Below, in pieces: positions 1 through 11,219 of a DNA stretch of 64,000 bases. A program made the translations under genes and the position numbers. The notes below the pieces were generated by a model. The model had not been told where the DNA came from. It made no database searches and saw only the letters and a program-made list of their open reading frames with translations. Position 1 is the stretch's first letter; every line of letters begins with the position of its first letter. Source of the stretch: Tetrahymena elliotti 4EA (taxonomy: Eukaryota; Ciliophora; Oligohymenophorea; Hymenostomatida; Tetrahymenidae); contig JH720346.1 of NCBI GenBank assembly GCA_000231825.2, positions 348,942-412,941 on the forward strand, given 5' to 3'.

Positions 1-130
1 CAAAATTACTTTTTATCCACATCATCATAACTAAATCTAAATTTTTTATTGATTAATTTTTTTAATAATATGAAAAAATTTAATATGAAAAATTTGTCTC
101 TTAAATCAGATTATTAATCTTTCTTATGAT

Positions 131-182
131 GATTTACTTACACAAGCTAATTTTCTGATTTACTTACACAAGCTAATTTTCT
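131..182. repeat. 26-bp direct tandem repeat in an intron
   Basis: Two consecutive copies of a 26-bp unit (131-156 and 157-182) beginning GATTTACTTACACAAGC. They lie in what I interpret as the intron preceding the first visible exon of channel 1. The two copies look identical, which suggests a recent duplication. No function is implied. Confidence 0.85.
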
Positions 183-217
183 GATTAAACAATTTATAAA
201 AATATAATTATAGATAG

Positions 218-2728
218 TAAATGTTCAAGACAGAGTATGAGCTGATCAAGTTAATTGGATTACTTCTTTTGGTTGCACATTTTATAGCTTGTGGGTTTTT
301 TTATGTTGGTACTGCAAGTTCAGGCGAATAGAGTTGGATTTATAAAAATAATTTGCAAGAATAAGGATGGTCACTGAAATATTTAGATAGTTTATATTTT
401 TCAGTAATTACAATGATTACAATAGGTTATGGTGATATAACTCCAATCAGTCCATACGAAAAGATTTATGTGATGTGTATAACATTTGTAGGATGTGGGT
501 TATTCGCTTATTCAATCAATGCAATAGGAGAAATCATTCGTTCTAATTTTTAGAAATAAGAATCTTTCTTGTAAATCAGAACATTCTTTCAAAAGCTTAC
601 TTTTATTAATTTTAATAAATTATTTAGGATATAGTAATAGGATGTTTTAAATTATCTTTAGAAAAGACAAATAAGCAAATAATTGATGCTTAAAGTAATT
701 AAATAACTAGAATATATACACAAGCATGAAAAATACTAAAATGGAGAGTATGCATTGTAAAAGCTGAATGAGCCTCTCCAAAACGAAGTCAAAATTTAAT
801 TTTATGGAAAAATTATAAAATCAAACAAGATATTTTCAAAAGTATTTTCTTAATAATTTTTGAATAAATTGGCTCTCATCATGAAAGATGTTTAGTAAAT
901 TTAATAAGATATTTAGATCAATTTTAAATAGCATTTTTAAAATAAAAATAAGGCTCTATCCAAACGAAACAGTTATTAAAAAGGGAGAATACAATGATAA
1001 AATTCTTTTTATTTATCAAGGATTAGTAAATCAAGTATTTGAGAGAGACCAAAATGATTATACAATTTAATAATTTAAGGTACTAATTAGTTTTAAGCTT
1101 CTATTCTCAAATCTTAATTAATTAATTAATCAAAACAGGCGGGAAGCTTACTCAATTTTAGATAATTCGTATTACAAAAATAATCAGAAAACACTTATAA
1201 AAGTGTAAATATTTGTACATTAGTCTACTGTGAATACAATCAATTCAAAGAGTTACTTTAAACATTTAAGGAAGATTATGTAAATTTTTTGTTAAAAATC
1301 AAGAAAATAATTCCACTCATTCATTCATTTTTATAATATAAAAAGGAAAAATTTTACAAATTAAAAGATCTTTTTTTGTAAGATATTAAAAATGACATCT
1401 ATTAATCTTAGAAATGCAATTGTTGTAATCAATTTTCACATGAAACATATAAATGTTCTTGCTTATGTATAGTACCTCAAAAAGATGTCATCATTAAAAG
1501 ATATATTTTTCCTTACATTCAAGCTAGAGATCACTCATTTACGAGGAGTATAACTCATGTAATTAATAATAAATATATTATGTATTGCTTAATTAAAATT
1601 AAATATATAAATAGAAAACTACTTTGAAGTATCTTAAAGAAAATAAAACATCTTTGAAAGAGTTCAGAATCTTTAAAATTCTTTAAGAATAGAAGGAGGA
1701 TATAGAATAGATATTTTAGTAAGGAGATATTGAGTCTCTTTATGAATGTGATGATTATTATTTTTATCAAAGAGTCCCTATAATTAAAAATGTAATCTAA
1801 GAAGATTAAATAAAACTTAGTGGTGTAGATATAGAAGAAGATAACTTATTTAATGATAAATACAATCAGCCAAGTCTTACTTCAGTAGATCAATCTATTA
1901 TTGCTAATGCGTAAGTTACCTCCTAATAGTTAGCCACATAAAAAAACAAGCTACCTATAAAATAAGAAGAAAGTTAATTAGAAAATTTTAACAGTAAATC
2001 ATATTTTAAAATTTTAACAAAGACTATTAACATATTTTATTTAAGATAAAATTAGAATTTCTTAACGTTATTTATCTTATCTAGAAAATCATAAATAATC
2101 AAACAAAGAAGTGGCTACTTTACCAGAAATGTAAATTAATATTTATCTTTTCACAAAATAATTATATCTTAAAAGTGAATAGGTTTTTGATTAGAGCCCA
2201 TTAAAAAAGAACAGTATTGATTTAGAATAAAAAAGAATAAAATTAAGTTAATTATAATTAGAAGAGGAAGTGATAAATAAATAAAAGAATTCTGAACAAA
2301 CTTACTCTTAATCAACTCAAGAAGGAAGAATACCACAATAATCTTCTTTTAGATAACTTAAAAATCTTTAAGCTAATATTAAAGTTAATTCACCAAAAGT
2401 CCCCAAACCTGGGGCGCTTCTCCAAGAATAAAATACCCTAAATTTTGATAAAAGAATAAAAATTCAAAATGTAATAGCCTAAGAAGATTCATCAGAAATT
2501 TTGGATGTTTTTGTTAATGAATTCGATAAAATGAAAGAATACAAGATTTATTTCCCTCACAATAACTATTCCTATGTATTAAATAATTTAAAAAAGACCT
2601 GCAATACCTTAAATATAAAATAAAAGACATCAATATACAAAAAAAGATAATCAATAAGAATGAAATAAAACAGTAAAAACACTTCTACCACTTTCAAGAA
2701 TAATAATATATTCACTTTTGTCTCTTGA
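218..2728 (+). CDS. K+ channel 1, CNBD-type, 5' partial
   Basis: This is the 3' part of a six-transmembrane K+ channel of the EAG/HCN/CNG-like superfamily; S1-S4 lie left of the window. The visible part starts at S5 (FIACGFFYVG), followed by the pore helix, the filter TIGYGDI and S6. My exon model is 218-894, 953-1079, 1139-1279, 1346-1558, 1615-1993 and 2046-2728, with all phases consistent, giving 739 residues. After S6 come a C-linker (YLQKRQISKQ, KLNEPLQNEV), a cyclic-nucleotide-binding-like domain (from LYPNETVIKKGEY), a Cys/His cluster CNCCNQFSHETYKC (1415-1456), a Gln-rich tail and the motif EYKIYFPHNN near the end. TAA/TAG read as Gln throughout; TGA ends the gene. In the binding domain the usual phosphate-cassette Gly-Glu and Arg are absent. 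It is closely related to channels 2 and 3, with matching intron positions. Confidence 0.88.
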
Positions 2729-4275
2729 TAGAAGAAATTAATTATCCTATTGTGCATAAAACTTTATTGATTAAATAAAATATTCTTTCTTTCTTTCACC
2801 TTTCAGAATTAATAAATTAAAATTGATTTAGAATTTTTTTCATACAAAACTTACAAACATTAAAAAATAAAAAATTAATTACACATAATCTTTATATACT
2901 AAATTTTGATCGAGTAAATGTTAATAATAAAAATAATTAATTAATTTAATCAGTAAAAATATATCCTTTGTACAGCCATTATAATACAAATAAATAAAAC
3001 TCCTAAATACTTTGCATCTTCTTCATAAAAATTATATTTTTTTAAAGAAAATCTTCTCAATTACTAAGCAAAATTTCCTAGAAATACTTATTTATATAAA
3101 TATTGTTTAGTCGAAATAGAAAGAAAGGAAGAAATGAATTGCAACCAACATGTTAATAATTTCATAGAATTTTCATTATTTATTTTTGTAAAGTTAATAG
3201 ATTTAATAAGAAAAATGATGTTTAATCATAACCTACATTTTTTTGAAAAAGTCGTAACTAAAATATTATTTCTGAAATATTTTTTTCAGATAAAATAATT
3301 AATTTGAAATAATTGACAATAGGATGAAATGATTAATTAGAAAAACTTGCTGAATACATATGTATTTATCTTTTGAAATTAAATAGATATAATATCAATA
3401 ATTTAAATAAAATATAAATTCTTTATTTTTCCTTTCTTCATTCATTATCCAACAAAGATTAATTCTGTAAGCAATCAGACTATTTATTACGTTTTTATTT
3501 ATGATACTGGTTAACAAAGAAAATAAAAAGAGTAATAGAATATTAAAGTTAAAAAGTTATTTTCTCATTAATTAGATTATTTTTATTGAAAATTTATCTT
3601 TCATTGTTTGTTAGTTTTTATTTACTTTATGCATTTAAAAAAAGTTTTTTATAAATGCATAGATTTTTTAAAATGATCATTCATGAAAAGTAAAATACTG
3701 AAATAAATAAATAGATATTAATAAATCAAAAAGGATGAGTGCATTTATTTCTACCATTTTCATGAGAAATTTATTATTAATTTAATTACTCTGCATATGT
3801 ATTCTATTTGTATGTAGCCTTTAGTAAGGCAGTACCCTAGGGTACTATATATATATATAATTTAATACAAAATTAAAAAATAAATAAATGCTAATAATAT
3901 TTAGATTCAGATTGATGCTTTTTAACTAATGTTATGCCAAAAAATTAAGATGTCTCATTAGAAGTAAAAGTTTAATGAGGAGATATTACATGAATTAGAT
4001 TGTAGTTAAGTGGAGATTTATTAGTTTGTTAACTTTCTTTTGTGCTGTTTGTTATTTTTAATTTTCTTAGTAATCTAAAAATATAAGAACATATATAAAT
4101 GAGGAAGATGAATTGAAAAAATAATTAAATTATTATATTTCTAATTTATTTGCTTCTGTGCTTTGTTTTTTAATTGGCAAAAAAGCTTTTTTAATTAGAA
4201 ATAAGAACTAACTTTTCACTGATAAAAAGATTGAGTATTAAAAAGTAACATAAATAATTCATCATTAACTGAAAG
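2729..4275. other. Intergenic, AT-rich
   Basis: There is no convincing coding region between channels 1 and 2. It holds many A/T runs, a 16-bp palindrome followed by a TA run at 3831 onward, and a possible short upstream ATG frame at 3990 (about 60 codons, then scrambled) that I do not support as a gene. Confidence 0.6.
3831..3846. repeat. Perfect 16-bp palindrome next to (TA)n
   Basis: AGTACCCTAGGGTACT is a perfect palindrome, followed directly by a run of TATATATATA. Its GC content is far above the surroundings. It lies about 430 bp upstream of the channel 2 start. It may be a protein-binding or cruciform site, or a remnant of an excised element; no direct evidence decides. Confidence 0.8.
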
Positions 4276-4887
4276 ATGAAATAAGAACTTTTTTAGTCTT
4301 TATCAGAACAAAAATTTAGTAGATTAGAGTAAAGTTCATAGATGAAGAAAGATGAAGAATTAACATTTTATCAGGATTATTGTTCTGACTCCGATCTCAA
4401 AAAAAGGTCGGTATTTATGAACGACAAGTATCATTAAAATAAAAACCATGGATCCTTAAACTAAATTAAAATGAAATTAGAAAGTGAATAAGAAATTTAA
4501 ATTCCTTCTAATCAGGAAATTAAATAACATTTTGAATTTAATTTGATTTATCCTAGTATTGAGAAAACCAAATTGAATGCTGAGGATTCCAGTTCATTAA
4601 AAAGAGTTAGTATCTCTAAAAAGGATCTAAGTGGAAATGATTGTGGAGACTCTAATTTTTTTGATCATTCTAATGAAAATAATTTGGCAGAAATATCATT
4701 AGATGATAAATAAAATATGAGGAAAAAAACATCATAAGCAGAAGGAGATACAGAATTCAATAGAAAATTAAGCATTAAGCCAATTCAAATAACAGAAGTA
4801 GATATTAAGACATTTAAGTAAAACAGCAATTAGCAAATGTAGACTAATTATCCTCAAAACACTGGTAGAAGAAATAATACTATTTTA

Positions 4888-4923
<36 letters not shown>

Positions 4924-7900
4924 AATTAAATTAAGAACAATTTTTTGAAAAGATTGTACTATGTTGTCCGTTTTTTTAAGAAAATGAAGTTCAGCGTATT
5001 CTTTTTATTCATTTCTTTATATACCTATTATCCATTTTTAGATTTTTAACAAATTTATTTCATTAGTTCTACTATTCTATTTAATTCATCCTTTTATTAA
5101 AGGCATCTGTAAGAAATATTGCTAATTTGTAACAACGCTATTTTAAATTAATCAATGACGTCTCCTTTGTTTAGCAAAATATTAAAAAAGTTAAGATTTT
5201 TGGCACTAAATCACTACCTAATTTTTTATTAAATTTTCACCTATTTGAACAAGATGGCATTTTCATGATATTATTTTAGATACTTGAGCTGATGGTTATT
5301 CTATTGCAAATATTTTGGTTTCCTTTGTAACTGAGTTTTCAAATGCAACCAAGTGTATTTTTGGATGTTTTGCTATCTTAGGTCTCTATTGTTATATTTG
5401 TATTTTCTATAATTGCAAGATTTAATACAGCAGTTTATATTGATGGTAATATTGTTGAAAGTAGAAAAATTATAGCTAAAAAATATTTAACAGGCTCACT
5501 AACAATTGATGTAATAACCACACTCGCTTTAATATTTTAAAATTAAGATAATTAATAAATTTTAATATATTTAATTATCCTCAGGCTTCCTTAAATAATT
5601 AACCTAGAAAGTGATGTCAAATCATCTCTTGTAACTAAGTAATTCTCTTAATAATTATATCTATTACATTAAATATTTTTCTTCAATAGCAAACTTTCTA
5701 AATTGAAAAGATATTTTATTTTAAATTAAATTTCTATTGATGTAAATCTTCATCTAACCAAACCCCTCCAAATTTTTTACTTTCTTTTTTTATTTCTTTT
5801 CTATTTGCAATTTTGATAATGTTTGTGCTAATTAGTATTAAAGGGGTAAAAATATGAGGATTTTTAGTAAATAACATATTTTAAATAATTTATTTTTTTT
5901 AGAAAATAGTAATACTTAACCTGTTATGAACTAATAAAATTAGTTGTGTTTGTCTTGTTTGTAGCACACTTTTGTGCTTGTGGATTTTATTTTGTTGGAA
6001 ATTAAGGAGATCATAGCTCAAGTTGGATAGAAAATAAAGGGTTTAATAGCTATACAATTGAATAATTGTACGTTACATGTCTTTATTATGCAATTATTAC
6101 AATGAATACTGTTGGATATGGAGATATTGTTCCTGCTAATACAAGTGAGAGAATATTTGTACTCATAATGGTTATCTTTAGCTGTGGAGTTTTTGGGTAT
6201 TCTATTAATACAATAGGTGAAATTATAAGATAATCTCAATAAAACTATGAATCCTTTAAGTAAATTATTTTTTATCATATTAAATTCTTAATAAAATCTA
6301 CTCCTTAAAGAGTTTAGTAAAAGCATGTTCTCAATTATTTGAGCTAAAGATAAGTGTCTAAATAGCTTACTATCAAAGTCATAAGACAGCTTGAATACAT
6401 TATTAGCTAAGAGACTTTTAATTAAGGAAAATATGTTCTTGATAAACTAAATGATTCTTTAAAGGAAGAAGTGAAAAGTGAGTGTTTTGGAAAAGTCATT
6501 ATCAACAATAAGCATTTTAAAAAAATATTCTCAAAATAATTCTTAATGAAATTAAGCTTGCTCATGAAGGATATTAAGTTAATTTTTTCAATTATTATAT
6601 TATCTAAATTAATTTTTATATATAGTTTGTATCCCAATGAAATACTTTAGAAAAAGGGGACTAGCCCTAATAGACTTTATTTTGTTTATCAAGGTACAAT
6701 AAATATTGTATTTTAATCAGAAAAAGATGCAGTTATTGAAGAAATCAGTGTAAAATATAGTATTTCATAAAGATATCAAAATGAATTTTTATTGATTTAT
6801 ATTTATTTAGGCTGGAAATATTGTTGGATTTAATAACTTTTTTTGCTAGATGCAGTATCAATGCACTTTAAAAAGTATGAATGTAGCCAGTCTGTTTTAT
6901 TGTGAATTTGAAGATTTCAGAGAACTTCTCGACCATTTCCCTGATGATAAAGTATTGAACGTTCATTCATTCATTAATTAATTATGAATAAGGTTTTTTT
7001 ATGAATAAAATTTTTAAATAAAAGGAAAAATTTTATCTTATTCGTGATATAATAATGCAAAATATTAGTAGTAATACATTCTCTTAAGAGCAGTGTAATT
7101 GTTGCAAGTAGTATACCCACTTAACTTATACCTGTCCTTGCCTATCAGTAATTCCAAACAGAGATCTTATAGTATAAAGGTATTCGTTTTCAGCAATTTA
7201 ACATAGAGAAATCTTTCAAAGAAAATCAAAAAAAGTAAAAATAATATTTAAAAACTGTATAAGAAAGTTGAATTTATTTTTGAATGAAACAGTATAATAA
7301 TTTATGTAACAGTCTCCATAATAAAGTCCAAATAAAAGAGTTTAGATTTGAGTATATTGTAAAAAATTAAGCTAATGAGATAGATTAAACTATATTGTAA
7401 CTAGATAGAAAGTTTATTTGTAGTTGGGACGACAAAGAGTTTTTAAAAAAGATACCACAAATTAAATTACAACACATTCAAGAGTTCAAAAAAAAAGTAT
7501 TTGAAGAAAGCAATGATCTAATATAAGAAGAGGATGAGTTTGATTCTCAAGATGAGGAGGAGGAAGAAGAATTAGAAACAAACTAAGATGGAATAACAAG
7601 TTCTGCTAATAATAGGGCAATTCAATCAAATTTAGATTAATTTTTGAAAAAAGCTGATGAAATTTCTATTTAAAAATAACTCAAAGAAGAAAACATTGTT
7701 GAATCTTCTCTTGAAAATTATAAAGAAAAACGTAAGATTTATTTTATTTTGTTTAAGGAATCTTTGCTATTTATTCTTTTGCCTTTAATAATAATAATAA
7801 TAATAAAAGCATAAAGAAATTCTACAATTTAATTTATGAATGACAGTAAAAGAAGGTTAACTTTATAGAATATAGAAGAGTAATATTAAATTCTTTTTTG

Positions 7901-8871
7901 AATGCAATTGAAATAATATTTTTATTTATAAAAGAGAAAATATGCAAGACTCTATTGAGATCAATATAAATGCTAATAAAAAAATGAAAAAATAACATAG
8001 AAGTACAGAATATTAAGAATCTTAAGGTTCTGCTATTGATATTTATATGAGCTCTAAAAATTTAAATAGCAAATAAGAAATACAACAATAAGGGAATTCT
8101 ACTCTTATGAACAATATAGGAAGCTAAATGAGTGGATTTACTCCTTCTATAAATACTGGGTATATACCTTCCCAACAATCTAATTATGCACACTATTCTA
8201 ATAAAAAAGTAAGAAGGAAATCTCAATCAGGTTAATAACTTTAATCTTAGCAACAACAAACATCCTAGCATTAAAATTAACCAATTTAATAATAGCTTAT
8301 ATTTTAATAGTAGTAGCTTTAATAGCTTACTTAAATTGCTTAACAACAATAACTCATACAAGGTGTTAATCCTACATAATAGAGTTTGACTAATTTGTTG
8401 TATACGTTAGCTAGCAGTCCTAATATAAAGCCAAGAATTTCTACATTCAATTAACCAAATCTAAATAACTTTGCAAGTTAGTAAATCAATTAGAATATGT
8501 TGAATTTAATGTAAATTAGCTAAGGAGGAACTCTGATTCCAGGTACTCTAGGTTATACAAGCTATTAGACTAAAACTTTTGATTAGTACACACGTGATAA
8601 TTAAATTCTTGAAAATATGAGTCCTTTTGAGAATTAATTTGATAAATAAAAAGACTACAAAGTTTATTTCCCACTTTTTAACATGGAAAAAGTACTTCAG
8701 AATATCAAAAGAAAGTTTTTAGTTCTGCGTAATAAAATCCCTAAAAAAAGATTGGATTTCTTATTTGATGACACTTGCTCCTAAAGAAGAAAAACTAAAA
8801 AATCTACTGTTGGAGCTTGTACTATAAATAAAAATAACTCAAAATTACTAAGAAGCAGCAATTTTTAATGA
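4276..8871 (+). CDS. K+ channel 2, CNBD-type, complete
   Basis: This is a six-transmembrane K+ channel with a C-terminal cyclic-nucleotide-binding-like domain. The exon model is 4276-4995, 5067-5741, 5910-6577, 6626-6749, 6811-6951, 7025-7234, 7293-7731, 7810-7879 and 7935-8871, which keeps phase and gives about 1327 residues. The long polar N-terminus includes a 12-Gln run written only with TAG. S1-S4 occupy exon 2; S5 (VAHFCACGF), the pore and the filter TVGYGDI (about residue 534) are in exon 3. The binding-like domain follows (LYPNEILQKKG; AGNIVGFNNFFC), with no Gly-Glu or Arg at the phosphate cassette. Next come the zinc-knuckle-like CNCCKQYTHLTYTC (7094-7135), an acidic and Gln-rich tail, and DYKVYFPLFNMEKVL. 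The start is the first in-frame ATG after a TGA at 4270; the ATG at 4342 is an alternative. Confidence 0.9.
4888..4923 (+). repeat. (TAG)12 coding microsatellite, poly-Gln
   Basis: Twelve consecutive TAG triplets in the reading frame of channel 2 encode glutamine in the ciliate code. In the standard code this would be twelve stops. The pure triplet run suggests replication slippage, so its length is likely variable between alleles. Confidence 0.92.
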
Positions 8872-9660
8872 AATATAGTTTTAATCAATAAAAAAGAATT
8901 ATTCTAAAAATAAAAATTTCGATCAGCAAAAATTATTCTAAAATGTTTCCAATTTAAAACTCATTCTAAATTTTCTCAGTTAGCATTTGGGTATTACTTT
9001 TAATAAATAAATAATTAATTTACTTTGCTATTATTGTATATAAAACTCAAAATTATTATTAATCTAAAAGTATTTTTATTTTCTCATCTTTTATTTTGAA
9101 ATTTCAATTCATCTTTTTTAAAGAAATTATTGAAGAAAAATATTATAATATGATAAATTAATTACCTTAAATAAAGAAAATTCAAAAATTCTTTTTACTA
9201 TTTTTTAAATAATTGATTGTAAATAAATAATTCATAATTTGTATTCTTTTTATTTAATATTTAATTATTAAATTTTAATACTTCAAAATTGTAATGCCAA
9301 TTTTGATAAATTATTTTTTTATTTATTTCATATGTAAAAAGGTAACATTTTGTTTGCATTTTAATGGTAATATTGAGAATTTCGCTTTCTATTAGATGAA
9401 ATTTTTGCAATAGCAAGCATAATTTGAAAAAATAAAAGAAACAAACTTAATTACCAAAATTATCTAAAATATTAATAAGCACTTTACAACTAAATAAATC
9501 AATTTTATAAATAAATATATTGTTTAAACTTAAAAAACCCAAAAAAAAACCATTCTGATTAGATTATAAATACTAATTACTATTTAGATATCTCACTATT
9601 CTAAACGAATAAACAAATTCATTATTATTTTTTGTGATTTTAATCATTAAAATTGATCAT
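8872..9660. other. Intergenic, nothing recognisable
   Basis: AT-rich sequence without an ORF that I can support, between the channel 2 stop and the orphan tail gene. Confidence 0.6.
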
Positions 9661-10709
9661 ATGATGCTTTCAGAAAACAACGAACTTAAAAAAGGAGCAG
9701 TAATTATGCAGAATTAATTTAAGACTAACATGGAGGATGGAGTATTCTAGAAGACAATAAGTTTAGAGGACATGGAAGATGTGTATAAAGAGCAAAAAGC
9801 TTAAAGCTAAAGAAATTTGGATCTTTGTTCTCCTCCTCTAAACTTGAATGATTCTAAAGTTCTATTAGACAATACTACAAAACCTTTTTATTGCTTGGAG
9901 GGATAGAATGATTTTTTAAATACATCAAAAAATAATAACTTTATAAGAGCACAAAAAGCTAAGTTTAATTAATCCCGACAAACATAAAATCATCATAAAA
10001 AATATGAACCATAATAATTATAATAGGAGAACTAATAAAAATGGTTTGAGAAAATAATCTTAAATAGACAAATTTTATAAACATCGAGACCTATCTAATA
10101 GCAATTTAAAAAGTTTTTTAGAAAGAAAAATGCTAAGGACTTCCGAAATAAGCTAATCTTAATAGATTTATTACCAAAACACTAGAAGTATATAGCAATC
10201 AAAAAAATAAGATTAACACTTCTTCTAAGAATGGCAGAAGAAGTTTAAATATTAATAGTAAATAGCTGAATAAATACTCATTCATTCATCCTGATTTTAT
10301 TACAATTTTGTGCTCAAAGTTAAATAATTTTCATAATTTTAATAAAAACCTGAATCCTATAAAAGCTTTGTAGTAAAGTAGATAAATAGCAAAAGTACAA
10401 ATTAAATTTTTGAGGGAATGGCTTCAATAAATCCATTTGAGAATTTATTTGATAAATAAAAAGATTTTCAAATTTATTTTCCAAGCTTTAATATGGAAAA
10501 AATTCTCTCAATGTATAGGTAAGTTATAATGTGGCTTAAGACTTAGATTAATCAGAATTAAAAGATAAACTTTGCAATCAAGAAGTTTTGCAAAAAATAA
10601 AAGAAAATCTTCATGTTTAGATACTAATTATTAGTTTGAAAAATCTCCTAAAACTCCTTAAATTTTAACTATAGGATCTAAATTTTTGTAAAAATCTCCT
10701 CTAATATGA
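9661..10709 (+). pseudogene. Orphan channel C-terminal tail gene or fragment
   Basis: A Gln/Lys/Asn-rich reading frame opens at ATG 9661 and ends at TGA 10707-10709. Its end matches the channel 2 C-terminus: PFENLFDKQKDFQIYFPSFN here against FENQFDKQKDYKVYFPLFN in channel 2. A short intron (about 10518-10545, GTAAGT to CTTAG) then keeps the frame into a basic/serine tail. No transmembrane, pore or binding domain is present. The frame between about 10020 and 10400 must switch at least twice, and I could not place introns that explain it cleanly. It is best read as a truncated duplicate of the channel 2 3' end, either a pseudogene or a small gene that kept only the tail. Its stop lies 510 bp before an LRR gene, mirroring channel 3 and its LRR neighbour. 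Confidence 0.55.
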
Positions 10710-11219
10710 TAATTGAAATACTCCTGACTTGAAAAACTATTAACATACAGTTTTTAATTTTAATTTTGTTTGTTTGTTTGTTTCTTCCTATTTATTGATA
10801 TGTGTTTTTTAATACTACCAAATAACTCTTCAAAAATCAAGCAATTTTTAAGATTTCCCCTGTTATTGTTAGACAATCTTAATAAATTTATTTCAACAAA
10901 AACCAAAATTTTTTTAGAATTTTTAAAATATTTAATTTTCTATTTAATTAGCATAAAATTATGCTTTAATATGTTGAATAAACAATTCTTTTTTAAATTT
11001 AACCTTTAAAATAAATTAAAATATATGGATAATAAAATATTTACAAATTAGGTCTTATTTGTGAAGTATAAATAATACCACCTAAAATTTATAGAACAAA
11101 GTTTATATTTTTTTTTAAATTTAAAAGAAGAGTGTCTTATTATTTTTAAAATTACTTATTAATTAATTGATTGATATCCTATTCAAATTAATACCTAAGA
11201 AATTTTTAAAAAGAAATAA

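Noticed and set aside
3990..4210. ATG at 3990 as an upstream exon of channel 2
   Set aside because: Opens about 60 codons then hits TGA; no splice to the channel frame that keeps phase was found, and a TGA at 4270 separates it from the start at 4276.
6018..6637. Two minus-strand ORFs opposite channel 2
   Set aside because: They are antisense shadows of the pore and C-linker exons of channel 2, whose plus-strand frame is supported by motifs and intron phases.
10770..11009. A 79-codon hydrophobic standard-code ORF on the plus strand
   Set aside because: Low-complexity Phe/Leu/Ile content between the orphan tail gene and the first LRR exon; no homologue, no conserved segment, and typical of AT-rich noncoding sequence.
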